Source: Chimonanthus salicifolius (taxonomy: Eukaryota; Streptophyta; Magnoliopsida; Laurales; Calycanthaceae). From it: 64,000 nt of DNA. Position numbers and translations under genes: made by a program. The notes under the pieces were generated by a model. It was not told where the DNA came from, made no database searches, and saw only the letters and a list, made by a program, of their open reading frames with translations. Positions 24,064 to 42,228 of this stretch are shown here, piece after piece. Numbering within the stretch: the stretch's first letter is position 1; each line of letters begins with the position of its first letter. The stretch lies in contig CM023540.1 of assembly GCA_013350335.1 (NCBI GenBank), forward strand, positions 26,887,175 through 26,951,174, read 5' to 3'.

Positions 24064-27000
24064 TTATACTTGTTTCTTCACAACGAGGACAGGGCACTTG
24101 GCATGATGAACACAGTAGTTGCTCACACTTCCAAGAAAGGCTCTGTTTCATGAAATTCACTTCAGTAATAATGATATAACATAAGAATGTTCATTAACAT
24201 AAGCATGTAACTTATCTCCAAATGTAAATAAATCCAAGAGATAAGAGGATAAAAATGCTGAATCGTATGAAATAAGATGGATATCTCATTACCAAAACAA
24301 AAAATTCTATAGGTTTTATGGTTCATGAACTTCTATGAACTCATCACACTACTGAAAACCAGAGTAGCATAAAAAACAGCAAGTCTGCTTTTGAATTTGA
24401 TGAAACTTAATAGAAAAAGAATACAAAAAGTAGAAGATTCAAGAGACAAAACAAAGCAAACAAGTTTATGGTTGAAGTCGTTTATAAATAGTTCAGAGTT
24501 GATTGGAGGATCTTATCCATCAGGTAAAGTTGTGTCTATGGTTCATGTGTGCATCTTTTGGGCTTCTGGTCTATTTGAACACCATCGGACTTTTTCTTTT
24601 TGGATAACATGGCATATCCCCACCCCACATTGGAGATAAGACTAATCACACGGGCATGTGTAAACTTCTCAATCCACACACACCGGTTAATTCAACGGGG
24701 AGTGGCTCCTTGGGGTTGAGTGTGAATCGAACTCAAGACCATCGGACATGTTGAGCCTGTATTTGATTTTGTTCAACCCGTTTGATTACAAAACTCGGTT
24801 GATTTTCTTTGTACTCGAGAAAAAGAATATGAGTATCACCTACTTAGTTCAGTAGTTTTATATGACTAGGATTTGAAGTTGGTTACATATCTAAATGGTT
24901 TTAATTAGCATTTGTTACTTTGATTATAATTGTAAAGTTCAGCTTTTATAGTCAACAGGAGTTGGTTGTACAAAAGCATTAAGCATGTCGAGTCTTACTC
25001 ATCGAAAAGAGTCTCAGTAAACATCTCCAAGGAAGACCATACACCCCTATTTGGGTTTCTTCCCATTTTGCTTGCCCTAGGCAGGATTGAAGGGAATTGC
25101 AGCTCTAAGATTCAAGCTTCTCCATTGTTTCACAACTGGTCTTCAACTCATGTTTGGGCTTACTTCAAGAGCAATAGCAAGCTATTTTCCTTGGTATAAG
25201 TCAGTAATGAACAATGTTTACAGTCATGGATAACTCCATTGGTTATTTACATTTATCCAACTTCAATCACTTGTAAAAAGGAAGAAAAAATCATTGGACA
25301 TTTTATAAACTTTGATTAAATGGCTAGGAATGACCAATTTTAATGACTTTTATTGGATATCCTATTCACAGTGTATCCCTCTCCTTGCCGCATCACATTT
25401 TTCATTTCCAGCTTCCATATACAGGAACAGGAGCCCAGTTCATACAATGAACATAGAACGCAGAACCTTGTTTATTTACTTCACCTTGTTAAATGCAATG
25501 AACATAGAACACCAAAATAATATGGCAACTAACCTTTGTAGAGCTCCCCGACCACGGTTTCCTAAAATGAGTAATTCAATGTTGTGTTTTTGAGCTGCCT
25601 CACATATGGCATCCTTAGGGTCTCCAGCCTCTCTTATTGTCTCTGCAGTTACCTGCACTAAAGCAAATGATCGTTAGTAGGAGGAGAATACTCCACTGTA
25701 CATGAGAGAGAATCGCCAGTTGGCACTGATAGGGTGGGAATGCAATCCCATATCGCATGGGAGTTGTCCTTTGGGATTTAAGTAGCACTCTCCCTGCTCT
25801 CACGAGGCCTTTTGGAATGTGTATGGGCACACATTCCAATGCAAAACATTCAGAACTCCATGTCTGGCTTAAGAGAATGACATTTTTTGAATCTTTTGGG
25901 GGTGATACTATTGGGTCCATCGTCCATTTTTAGCAATCAAAGAATCTATAAGAACCTTAATTATAGTACATCAAATAATTATTCAGAAGTTTCTTACCAC
26001 TAATGCCAAATCAGAGATTAGATAACATATGTAAGTCATAAGTAATAATAAACATACCCCATGCTGAGAACAAATCTCCTTAGCCCGTCTCAGAAGAGCC
26101 AATGAAATCCACTGTTGCTGCTCTTGAATGGATTGAATTATCTCCGTAGCTATAACATGTAGAAATGACAGATTATTTATTTATAGAGATGGACCTTCCT
26201 AACAAGAATTACAACTCCAGAATTGTTAAAAAAAAATTCTTATTCATATATATATATATATATATATAAGAAACTTGATCAACTCCAATAAAAAATCCAA
26301 CTGATCAAAGCAAATATTCAGACCTCATCTATAAATCCAGTCGAACAAAATTAATCCATCCATTCAAACAGAATTACATGGATTAAGGAACCCCCAATTT
26401 TTTAACAAAACTTTTATCAAACAACGTAACCTCGGTGTGAAAATGTAAAAAAATCATGACTTGATAATATTCTTGAGGTAAAACTCATTCTAAAAAACTA
26501 GCCGTTGAGAAGAGTTCTACCTCAAGAATTTATCAAATCATAGTTTTCTAATATGATATCAAAGCAGGTTCGTACAACCATAGAATTCAGTTGCACGTGA
26601 GGTCGACCTAAAGTTTTCATGTGCAGTCACAGGGTGCAGATGTACGTAAAGGTGAGTGTGAAGTAATAAAAAATTTCACGTGGATTAATTTGAGAACCAA
26701 ATCTCAACAGAAAGCCAAAGTAATTAATTGCCGACAATTCAATATAAAAATTTGGCAAATTAAAAGCAAACCAAATAGTTTTATTACAAAAGCTGCATCG
26801 AAATTCGACAAAATGGCAAAATGAAACCAAAGAAACTCTAAAATATTTTCCAGCAATAGACAAAATAAGAACCAACTGCATGAAATTCAAAAATTCAAAA
26901 ACAATAAACGAAAAAAATAGCTGCCTCTGTTACAAAATCAAGCTCAGAATTCAAAAGAAAACCGCCAAAATTCATTTCCCTTGATATTGAGATCAACCTA

Positions 27001-27424
27001 ATGCACCCTATATTTATACGAAAAATAAAAATCAATAAATCCCAAACAATTCAAAAACCTTTTAAGTAAATGAAACAAACACAACTAGGTTCAAAACTCA
27101 ATTTTCTCAAAATAAGAGAAAAAAATGAGCCCAAAAAACTTGACACTCAGTTTTCGCAAAGAAGAAAAACCCATAACAAAATCAAGAAAAGCGATATTAA
27201 ACAGGGACGAGATCAACTGGGTGGAGAGGAAAAGAAGACGTACGAGCAGAGCCGTAAGATGCTGCATAGACGTAGCCAAAGTTGATAGGAGGCTGGGCGG
27301 TGAAGACGATGAGCGGCTGAGAAATGGAGTCGTGAAGATTCTCAAGGGCCCATTCAAGGGCGTAGTGGCTGCATTCACTCTCTTCGATGGCCACCATCAC
27401 CTTCTCCTTCTTCTTCTCTGCCAT
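24064..27424 (-). CDS. Universal stress protein, ATP-binding type
   Basis: Four exons, 27244-27424, 26058-26149, 25534-25652 and 24064-24142, join in frame to give 156 residues. All junctions are GT-AG. The N-terminus (KVMVAIEESECSHYALEWAL) is the first beta strand and helix of the UspA fold. Gly122, Gly125 and Gly135-Ser136 give the G-2X-G-9X-G(S/T) nucleotide-binding motif, so this is the MJ0577-like ATP-binding class. The C-terminus SNYCVHHAKCPVLVVK is the family's last strand. No signal or transit peptide is seen, so it is probably cytosolic. The class acts as a nucleotide-dependent switch or chaperone under stress; the exact partner is unknown. The Arabidopsis neighbour of ENDO2, At1g68300, is of the same family. 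Introns hold SINE and other repeat remnants. Confidence 0.92.
24595..24745 (-). repeat. SINE-like remnant in USP intron 3
   Basis: On the minus strand it has a B-box-like GAGTTCGATTCACACTC followed by sequence complementary to 'CCCCACATTGGAGATAAGACTAATC'. A similar phrase appears at about 34900-34950 in the ALT gene. Confidence 0.4.
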
Positions 27425-30360
27425 CTCTCTCCTTCTGTATTACACAATGTATATTTGCAAGTTTGCTAAGGATTACTGAAAATGAGAGGTCCTGGGTGTT
27501 GTTCTGTGATCAAGTCTGGTGGGTTTTTTTTTGGCTTTGAAATTCGGAATTTATTGAAGAAGGAGAGGGAGAATTGGGACGCTGGTTTCTGTAAGACGGT
27601 GGCTTTGGATTTTGGAATCCGGAATTTGGATGAAGGGTGGTATGCAACGGCTAGTCAAGGTTGAACTGGCAGTTGGCGGTTGGCACGGGTGCGTCACGTA
27701 TAGCGAAGTCATTTGGACTCACGTTTGGAAAATACAACATAAGCTAAGTTTTGACATAATAACTTTTTAATTGTGATTTTGTAATTTAATTGCGAAGCCT
27801 TTATTTTGTCAAAAAGAGCATCTTTAGAAGTAATTTCTATCAGCAAAGTCCTAAATCATCACTAAGCAGGTAAGTTATAAGTCGGTTTTCAAAGATTAGT
27901 TTTACTCATGTGCTTTAATATGGAATCAGATCAGGAGTACTGTAAGAATAGTCGGATTCATATATCCAGGAGTACTATAAGAATAGTCGGATTCATATAT
28001 CCAGTTCTGCGTAGAAGGGAAGAGCTGAGTGTCTCCAACATGGTGCTGAAGAGGAGTGTTAACAAAGTCCCATATTGCCGTTGGACCTTTGGATTTTGAG
28101 GTTTATAAGTATGTATGTTCCATCTTCTTATACGTCGACTTTTAAAGATGAGTTGTACTCATGTGTTTTAACAATTTCATCATTGTCATGTAGTTTTCAA
28201 ATCAAGACCAAATCACAACTCGACCAATTATTGGATTGGGTCAATCTGGTGGCCTTGTTCAATTTTATAATTTTTTTATAGACTCTAATATAGATTTCTC
28301 TTGTGAAAAATATAAAAAAGAATTTATAAAGTTAATAAATTACCAAAATAAAACTATTTTTTTATAAATAATTATGAAACTCTAATAAGATTATTATAAT
28401 AAGTAAAATCATAAGTCATATATTATTTATAACTTCATAATCATAACTTAAAATTACTAACGTTTATTGGCACAACTCTACCTAATCAATCTAAAACTCG
28501 ATCCATCAGTTTCACTCTACTCGTATGAGTTTTTTATTGGGTTGGGTTGAGTTGCCGGGTTGAAAAAAACTCACCCTAATTTGAAGACTAATGATTTGTT
28601 ATGATAATGTAAGAGTGTGAATCACACTGAAAAAAGTAATTGAGAGAGAATTTGGTATGAAAGTACATTATCTAGAAATGCCCAATTAAAATTCAAATCT
28701 GAATATTTTGTTTTTTGAATTTATGGGTAGAAAATCACGACCCTCTTAGTAATATCATTTCTGATTTTAATTAACTCAAGTGTAGATATTAGAAGTGAAA
28801 CACAAGTATCTCCAGCAAAATTTTATTTTGGATACCCAAATAAGTTGATAGTGTCAATGATTTCATAAAAATGTAGAGCTGTGGAGACGAGGAAGGACCG
28901 ATCATCGATAGCAAAAAAGAGAGAGACTGGGAGAGGAACAAAGGGATGGAAGAACAGAATATAATTTTTTGAAATTTGAATTAACTTATTTTTATATTTT
29001 ATAAATTTGTATTTGATCATGGAATAATTTGAATATTTAAATTTAAAGTTGAATATTAGTTCAAGTGGTTATTGGCGTGGGGTTTGCTCTCTTATGTTCC
29101 AGAATGAAAGCTTGGTGCTACCACTTGACTTATAAAAGCCATGATGTTTTAAGGTCTCAATATTAAAAAAAAAATTAAAAAAAAAATTCACCGTCAATAT
29201 CTTTTCAATTTGAGTTTGGTATAAATTATATTATAAAATTATAATTATTTAAAAAACAAGAGTAATATTCATCATTACATTAGGTTTTTAGGTATTAAAC
29301 TGTAGGTGTAGTAATGAATTTATTGAAAAATATAAATCTACTATAATCTTGAGGGCATATAAAAATATGCAATGCTTATTAAATAAGAGTATAATAAGAC
29401 TAATAATATTTTTAAATTTCACTCTTTCCTTCCAACATCTTTATTAATTTGGCTTTAATAATAATTAGACAATTTCAATAAAATCTTATCTGTTGACATC
29501 TACAGAAGCTTAAAAGTATAATTTTAATAAAAGTATAATTAAATTAAATTTTTATATATTTATTCATGAAAAGGTGGATCACCTGCCGGAAGGGATAAGT
29601 TCAACGGTCAAATGTCACCAAAGATAATTTAAATCTGTCTCTCTCTCTCTCTCTCTCTGGAATCTCTGTTGATGTGGGAAACAAAAGAGAAATGGATAAG
29701 AACTGTCGACTTGTCCATCTTATCTAATTGGTCTTTTGGTACTTCGAATTTCGAAACGATGTTTTAAACTTCGATCCTTAGATTGACTCACCCATCTTGA
29801 AGAAAGAGTAAGTTAAATAAGATTCAATCGAATTGACCTAGATAAATTCGATTAAATTTATGTTATTAATATAATATTATAAATAATATTAAATTATTAA
29901 TTAAATTTATATTTTATAAAAAAAAAATTATTAGAAATTTGAACAAATAATTACTAAAAAAAAATATCAATTCTAAAAACAATGTTTAAAGCTTTAAAAC
30001 TCACTATTTATTTGTTCAAAATTATTATCATATTATTAATACAAAAATATCATGTTCTGTTAATATACATTTTAATCATTCAAAAAAAATATTTATTATA
30101 AAAATTATTTACTATAAAAATTATTTATTTTACTTGGAAACATTTTATTGACATATAACTTGATTTCTATTAAGTTGTTATTTTTATATTTTATAAATTT
30201 TCTAAAAGAAAATTTATAAAACCTAATCTTAGAAAAATAATAAAGTATAAAAATAAAAATTAAATTAGATATAAAATTAGTATATTTTTTTTTTAACACA
30301 TAATATTTTCTATTAATTTTTTTCTTTTTATTTTAATTTCTATTAAATAGCCTCCTCATA
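27425..30360. other. USP upstream region and gene-free spacer
   Basis: No further gene is supported. 27932-28001 is a tandem duplication of a 35-bp unit (CAGGAGTACTGTAAGAATAG...). A (CT)n microsatellite lies at about 29637-29660. The remainder is AT-rich without recognisable elements. Confidence 0.5.
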
Positions 30361-30850
30361 TTTAATCCATCTTCTTTCTCTCCCTCCCTCACATTTGCTG
30401 TAGCATCCCCAAACCCTAGCAGCTTTGAGCCACCGCCGCCGCCCCCATTCTTTGGTGGCCGGTTCTTTCTCCTTCTCTTCTCTTTTCTTCCTCTCCTTGC
30501 AACCTCACTCGAAAACCTAACCCTGGCCTTGTGCGGCGCCGCCCTTTGTGGAGTCCCTCACTCTCGGCCCTCCTCTTCGAGCTCTTCTTCTTCTACATTT
30601 TCTTTCTTTCTGCTTCCCCATTTTCTTTTATCCAAACGTGTGTTGATAAACCAACGTTTAGTTTTATTTTATTTTTAAAAACGGGTTTTAGTTAAAAACG
30701 GATCACGGGTTAATGTGAAAAACCGAATTGAACCACGGGTTGAAGTGGAAACCCATGCGGGTTTTAAATCGATCCGACCCGTTAAATAGCCGGCTACTGT
30801 GGAACCGCAGGTCAACCCGCGGGCCGGTCCGGGTTTAAAAACATTGCTTC
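30360..30850. other. CT/GC-rich island in AT-rich DNA
   Basis: 30390-30600 is CT-rich and GC-rich (GAGCCACCGCCGCCGCCCCC, TGTGCGGCGCCGCCC) and looks like a plant 5' leader or first exon. No start codon leads into a real frame. 30690-30850 carries many CGGGTT/AACCCG motifs. It could be a captured promoter or UTR inside a dead transposon. I cannot identify it. Confidence 0.35.
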
Positions 30851-31639
30851 GAAACGTTAATCTCATAAAATAATTGATTTAAATTTGAGAATCTTCTTGG
30901 CCAGTGCATCCCCTTTCTTTGCGGCTCATAGATTCTTTCTTGAATTTAAAGTATGATTTTCTATATATTTTTAGAAGAGCTTCTTAAAATACCTTTTATT
31001 TAATATTTTTTATTTTTGACTTTTAAAGAGCTATATTTTTTTATTTTAAAGGTGGACCGTCTTTAAAAGAAAAATACTATTTTGCCCTCTCTTTTTAAAA
31101 GAGGAAAAGAGTGAAAAAGAAAAATAATGACAAGATGGTTTTTCGTTTTAAAAATGGTACACCAAGTTGAAAAATTTATATTATACAAATCATTACAGAT
31201 ATATTAAAAGGTTAACTTTTGAATGATCCGACGATTTGACACTAAATTTTTTGAAAAGCCACCATCTTTTGAGTAATCAAGGCTTTTCATCATCTATTTT
31301 CCTTTTGATTTGGAAATAATATCATGATGCAAGATTAAATTATCCTTTCAATGTATCATTATAAAATAAAAATACTCTTTCTATTTCAAAATACTTGTCT
31401 CAAATTATTTATCATATTACTTTACTTTTCACATTAAATTAAAGTTTTAACATTATCGATGAGCTTCAAATCACCTTTTAACGTGATGCAAAGGTGACGT
31501 TCTTTTATAAGTTTTGACTTACCCTGTCATTCTTTAATTATTTCCACCTTCGACTTTCATCATCTCAACCATGCATTGCTGCATAGTTCGGAAAACATTA
31601 TTGAACAGTAATTACACAACATAGCACCATACAGACCTT

Positions 31640-31990
31640 TTTTTTTTTTGGTCATCAGGTTTATATTGATTCAAAGCATTTTTTTTTTTTTGAGGGGTAA
31701 TAAAAAATTTCATTAAAAGAGAAAAGAATTACAAACAGAGAAAACAAACAAAGAGGCCTAAAAGAATTAGACCAAGAAAGAAAAGGAAATAAACAAGAAA
31801 AGAGCAAAAAGATAACAAAAGAAATCAAATAAAGAAAATGCCTTCCAAAATATTGTCAAACATCCAATTTGACAAAAAAATCGGCCACGCCATTAGCCGA
31901 TTGTCGACTTTGGAAAATGAAACTTTCAATCCTATAACCATAGCCCTAACCTCCTTAACCACCCTATAACCATAGATTCAAAGAATCTAT
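31640..31990 (-). mobile_element. LINE (L1-type) 3' end with RNase H remnant
   Basis: Read on the minus strand, SRQSANGVADFFVKLDV-stop matches the C-terminal end of the RNase H domain of plant L1-type LINEs (R-x-A-N-x-x-A-D-x-x-A-K). It is followed by a T-rich 3' UTR and a poly(A) tail, seen as T runs at about 31680 on the plus strand. Only this 3' end is left, as is usual for 5'-truncated LINEs. Confidence 0.75.
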
Positions 31991-34364
31991 TAATCTAGAT
32001 ATTATTATTTGAAATTTATTTTTAAAGTGAAAAATTCTTAAGAATATTTTTTTTTTAAATAGAACAAATATTTTAAAACGGAGGAATTAGAAAACTGCCA
32101 ATTTATCATAACATCAAATATCGATAAAAATATCAATGTCCAATACATTTCCTTCTAAAAATACATATAAGAAATTGGTTATTGGCTTTAAATGTTTAAT
32201 GTCTTGTCAATTGGTGTCCATTGATGGTGGACCTAATTTTATAAAATTGACTTTGTTGATTTGTTTAGACTTGAGAGAGAGGCGTGTAAGCATGAAATTC
32301 TTCTTGTTTCCTTCTTCAGCTCAAAAAAGAAAACTTAAGAAAGAGACAATTGGATTGATTTGTAGAGTGACACGGTTTCAACATATCCAACTAAATTCCT
32401 TATTAATTTTATTTTTAAAGATTGTTAATAATATGGGATACCTAAAAACACACAGAAAAGTGGAAGTTAAGTTAATTTCTCTTATATCAGTGGATGAGAT
32501 AAAAACAGGGCTTGTCTTGTACACAATATGATATGTAAATTATTTTTTTTTATTAATATGAGAATTAAAAAAATGGTCTTATCAAATATATATAGAGCTA
32601 TACAATTTAAAAGTAAATTAAATAAGGTGTAGCTAAACTGGTTGACTTTCACCTCAGGAAATAAGAAGTTGCGGGTTCGAGCCCTCTAGCCAAAGCTTAG
32701 TGTGTTCTAAGGGTAGTAGACTCATTCGTAGAGTTTTATACTGGATATCCCGCGTATTTCCACACATAAATTCAAAAAAAATTATTTGGACCCAATCTGA
32801 CCCGAAATAAATTTGGATTGGGATGGAGTTAACTGATGATGGTAATGATTTATATTATAAATACCTTCATTCAATAATGAAAATGATTTAAATGCTCATA
32901 TGCTAGGGCTTGATTTAAACTTGTTATTTTATAATGAATTTGTTGATAAATTTATTTATATATACCTTCTCCCATATATCATGGTTTACTATACATATGT
33001 ATCATCTTTTTAAACTCTTCTTAGGTCTTTTTTTTTCAACTTTATCAGTCATTTTTTTCAAAGTAAATATTAATATGACATTCTTAATGTACATAATTTA
33101 AAAAAAAAATTAAAATACTTTTGAAAGACATATTTTTATAAACATATAACAATAGTAAATGACAAGGCAACCCCAAAGATCAATCAATAAAGTATCAACC
33201 TCCAACCATAGATTTTTCTAAATCCAACACATATACTTCATGGCACATGTGGACCTTTGCGTAAGCTGTAGGTCTTCTTGATAACAAATTATATAAATAG
33301 ATAAATTATTATGAAAGTTATTCTATTCAAATATAATAGTAGAAAAATGGGCCAATACGTATTGTATTGTTCAAGCAAGTACAGTATCGGCTGATACAAC
33401 TGGTAATTTGACTATATTGTTGAAGGCATTATTTAAGTATCGATCATTTTTTATTATTTTATTTTTTTCTAAAAAATACTAGGCATTATTGTAGTACCGG
33501 TCATTTTCGGTTATTTCATGTTGCATGAGTATGATTTTAAGAAAGTTTAGAAATAAGTTCTTTAAATGCAAGAGGTACTTACTAATTCCAAACTTTTTTC
33601 TTAAAATTTGACATTGTGAAAATAATTTAATGAAATAATATTGAATGATTATGAATTGAATGGAGATGTCCTAGTATAATTGATATAGTTTGTAGGGTGT
33701 ATATGTGATTTTTAAATTCTTTAAATAAAATAAAATAATGAAAGCCGAGTTTTCTATGATAATTTTCATTTTAGAGAATCTGGTGAAAAAATTAATAAAA
33801 TGATATACAATTGTTTGTAGAATTAATTGAAAAGCCCTTAATGTGTTGGCTAGCTCTATGTTTAAAATAATCTGATAAATAAAAACCTTTGTGTCTAGTG
33901 TCAATAAATCTCTCTCTAATGAATTCATACATCCGATCAAAGTGAGCCCTAGAAAATTTTCATGGGATTTAAACCCAGAACTTTTATACCGTACCAACGA
34001 GTTCATAAAGTGTTTTTTCAATATTTAAAAAAAAAAAATCAAAAGATCTTTAATATTTAAAAAACTTATTCACACAATAGCTTCGATTGAATCCCACTAT
34101 TCATATAATCATAAGCTTACAACTATCATAAGCTAATAATCATTTTATATAAGGTCCGAAACAATCAGATACCTGGGCTTATTTTGTATTATTTGGAGCA
34201 TGTATGATATGAGGTATTCATGTCCTGCAACCATCATAAACGGGGGCAACATTTAAGCTACAACCAATCTAATGGGTTTTCTCTAAGACATTGGTTTGTG
34301 TTGAATCCATTGTCATGGCTTTAGACAGAGGGTGCTCTGACTGCAAAATTCATTCAGTGATGAA
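31991..34364. other. Gene-free spacer upstream of the ALT 3' end
   Basis: No gene is supported. The open frame at 32136-32531 has no family features. The region includes a SINE (separate entry) and CGATAT-type repeat traces at about 33350-33510. Confidence 0.5.
32623..32785 (+). repeat. tRNA-derived SINE, best-preserved copy
   Basis: The A box region is GTGTAGCTAAACTGGTTGAC and the B box is GCGGGTTCGAGCCCTC, about 40 bp apart as in tRNA genes. The tail has 'TTTATACTGGATATCCCGCG', 'CACACATAAATTC' and then A's. It shares this 3' module with copies at 9940, 12305 and 60148 (reverse). Confidence 0.7.
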
Positions 34365-40014
<5,650 letters not shown>

Positions 40015-41968
40015 TCTCTCCCTCTCTCGATGAGAAAGAGAAGACGATCGTTGGTATGCAAGAAGGGCGTGAGAAACAATATAAGATGTTTGAGGATTTT
40101 TGCTTCTTAAAATGTTTATTGTTGTAGTTTATTATTATTATAGTGAGATTTGAAACTTTTGCATGACAATTTAAAATGTTAATTCAGTTTTTTAATTAAT
40201 TAGATTATTATGATGAATTTAAAATGGTTAAAACTTTTGACCATTTTATAAGATGACTCTTCTTATTCGAGGTTGACCTTGCTGAATGGCTTCAAGCCTT
40301 CAACTAGTCAACTTAGGTCAAAATTTGAATTTCATAGTCTGACCTAGCTCAGCTAAGTTCAATTGGCCTATTAAAGTCCTAACTCACCCACCTTATAATA
40401 ATAAGATCAGGCTTACGTTTATGGGAATTCACTAGGTTCAAATGGCAAAATCTTTCAGGAAATGTTGGACACTATTATAGTGTTAGGAGAGTGATTATTC
40501 ATGCACCACTTGTCTTAGAAACACACTCCTATGCTTTTGTTTGTTACCATTGAAAAAGTTGTGAATATTGAAATTGTACAGAATGAAATTTTGTAAATAT
40601 TGAAATGGTCTGTAAATGATAAAATTTTGTCCAAAGCAGTCATTGGTCTGTGGTCTGTACTATATATTTTATTATCTTCAATACATATAACTTAAAATAT
40701 ATTTTGATATAAATTAAATGTATATTTATCATCATTTATTATTTGATAATTAACTACTTCTAAGTTTGGGCTGATGCTAGTCTGGTGACTTAGTTTACTT
40801 TTTATAAGAGTTACTTTGGATCATAAAAATGAGTTAGTTTGAAAGATTTGCAGCTGTATATAAAATGTTCAAAACATTTCAAATTATTCCTGAGTATCAT
40901 AAAGGACACATAGTTTCGACAGAGTTTTGTCTAAGCCTAGTTCAAAGGTGAGTATAGGTCAAATTGCATTTAATAAGAATGAAAGAGAGACCTCAAAAGG
41001 AGCAGCTCAATTAGCAGTCATTTTGACTCAAGAATCAGAGGTCACTGGTTTAAGTCCTGTGTGCATTCGGAATTTATACAATGCCCTTATACTTGGAGAG
41101 AGGTGAGGGTTGGGGTTTTGTGTTTCTTTCTCATAAAAGAAATTGAAGGAGAAACAAAAAAGAAAAAAAAAAAAAAAAAGAGAAACAGTGTAATTCCATG
41201 CTCCATCAGCGATTCATTCCGTAAAAAGGAGATTTTCTTTTTTTCAGAGTAAGATGAATCAATTTTTTAAGATGGTAAATAAATTATTAAATAGTTTCCG
41301 AGACAGAAAATTTTCTCCAGGCGATCTTTTATTAAAAAAAATCCCCTCTGGGTGACTCAATTATCAAATGGGTGTCTCCATGCTTGCCCTGGGCGATTTG
41401 ATACTCACCAAATCCAAAGAAATTAGCTTCTATTGGAATTTAATTTTCTATTCCAACAAAAGAAACAACTTTTTTCCATCAATTCCATTTCAAAAAAAAG
41501 AAAAGAAAAAAAGGAATCTTTTCTAACAACTTGTTAATGTACCGTCCTCAATATACTGGGAGACTATCTAAAGATTTTGAGATCAGATCATTCTCCAGAT
41601 ACACCATTCTATGTCGTACTGAAACTCTGCAGAGAACTAAAAAGGAAGCGGTCACAAAAGAACACATATCTCAAAGATCTTTTTATCTAAAGCTGGATTG
41701 GCTTGTTACTGTACATACAGCAAGAACAATGGTGTATACAAATTCTGAATTTTCCCCATCAATGAGAGGACAAAAACGTGAGTTGACAATGCTGGGTAAT
41801 TCTGAAGGAAAGATATCAGACGAACCTCCACCCATTTTCTAAACTTCAATCATGCAAAGTGATCACCACCCTTTCTGAGATCACCACTAACATGCAAGGA
41901 AAGAGATTAATATGATGAGGAGCGCAATTGGGTTATACAAAGAAGGTAATTTAGACCAAGTACATACA
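40015..41968. other. Spacer between ALT start and MTP12-like stop
   Basis: It serves as ALT upstream region and the likely 3' UTR and downstream region of the MTP12-like gene. I searched the minus strand for the missing cation-efflux domain (His-x-x-x-Asp metal sites, His-rich loop) and saw none. A SINE lies at 40998-41180. Confidence 0.6.
40998..41180 (+). repeat. tRNA-derived SINE with poly(A) tail
   Basis: The A-box-like AGCAGCTCAATTAGCAGTC and B-box-like CACTGGTTTAAGTCCTG are about 40 bp apart. The element ends in a long A-rich run near 41155-41180. Confidence 0.6.
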
Positions 41969-42173
41969 TCATGTCGGGAGAGATGACATCTGCATCTGGT
42001 TCTCAAATGCTCCATCTGACAATTCTTGAAGTTGAGGAGAATTTTTCCTTTTCCGTTCCAAAGAAGTTGCATTATAAATCCCTAGAAAAGTCAACCAAGT
42101 TTAATGTGTAATCCAAAACAAAAGTGAATTCTAAAACCATCCCAAGTAGGTGTGGCTTCAATGACTGTAGAGA

Positions 42174-42228
<55 letters not shown>

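Noticed and set aside
27125..27469. 114-codon plus-strand frame
   Set aside because: It is antisense to USP exon 1, whose minus frame is clearly the conserved one.
40080..41960. Search for the missing cation-efflux domain of the MTP12-like gene
   Set aside because: No His-rich loop or His-x-x-x-Asp metal motif on the minus strand, so no extra exons were called.
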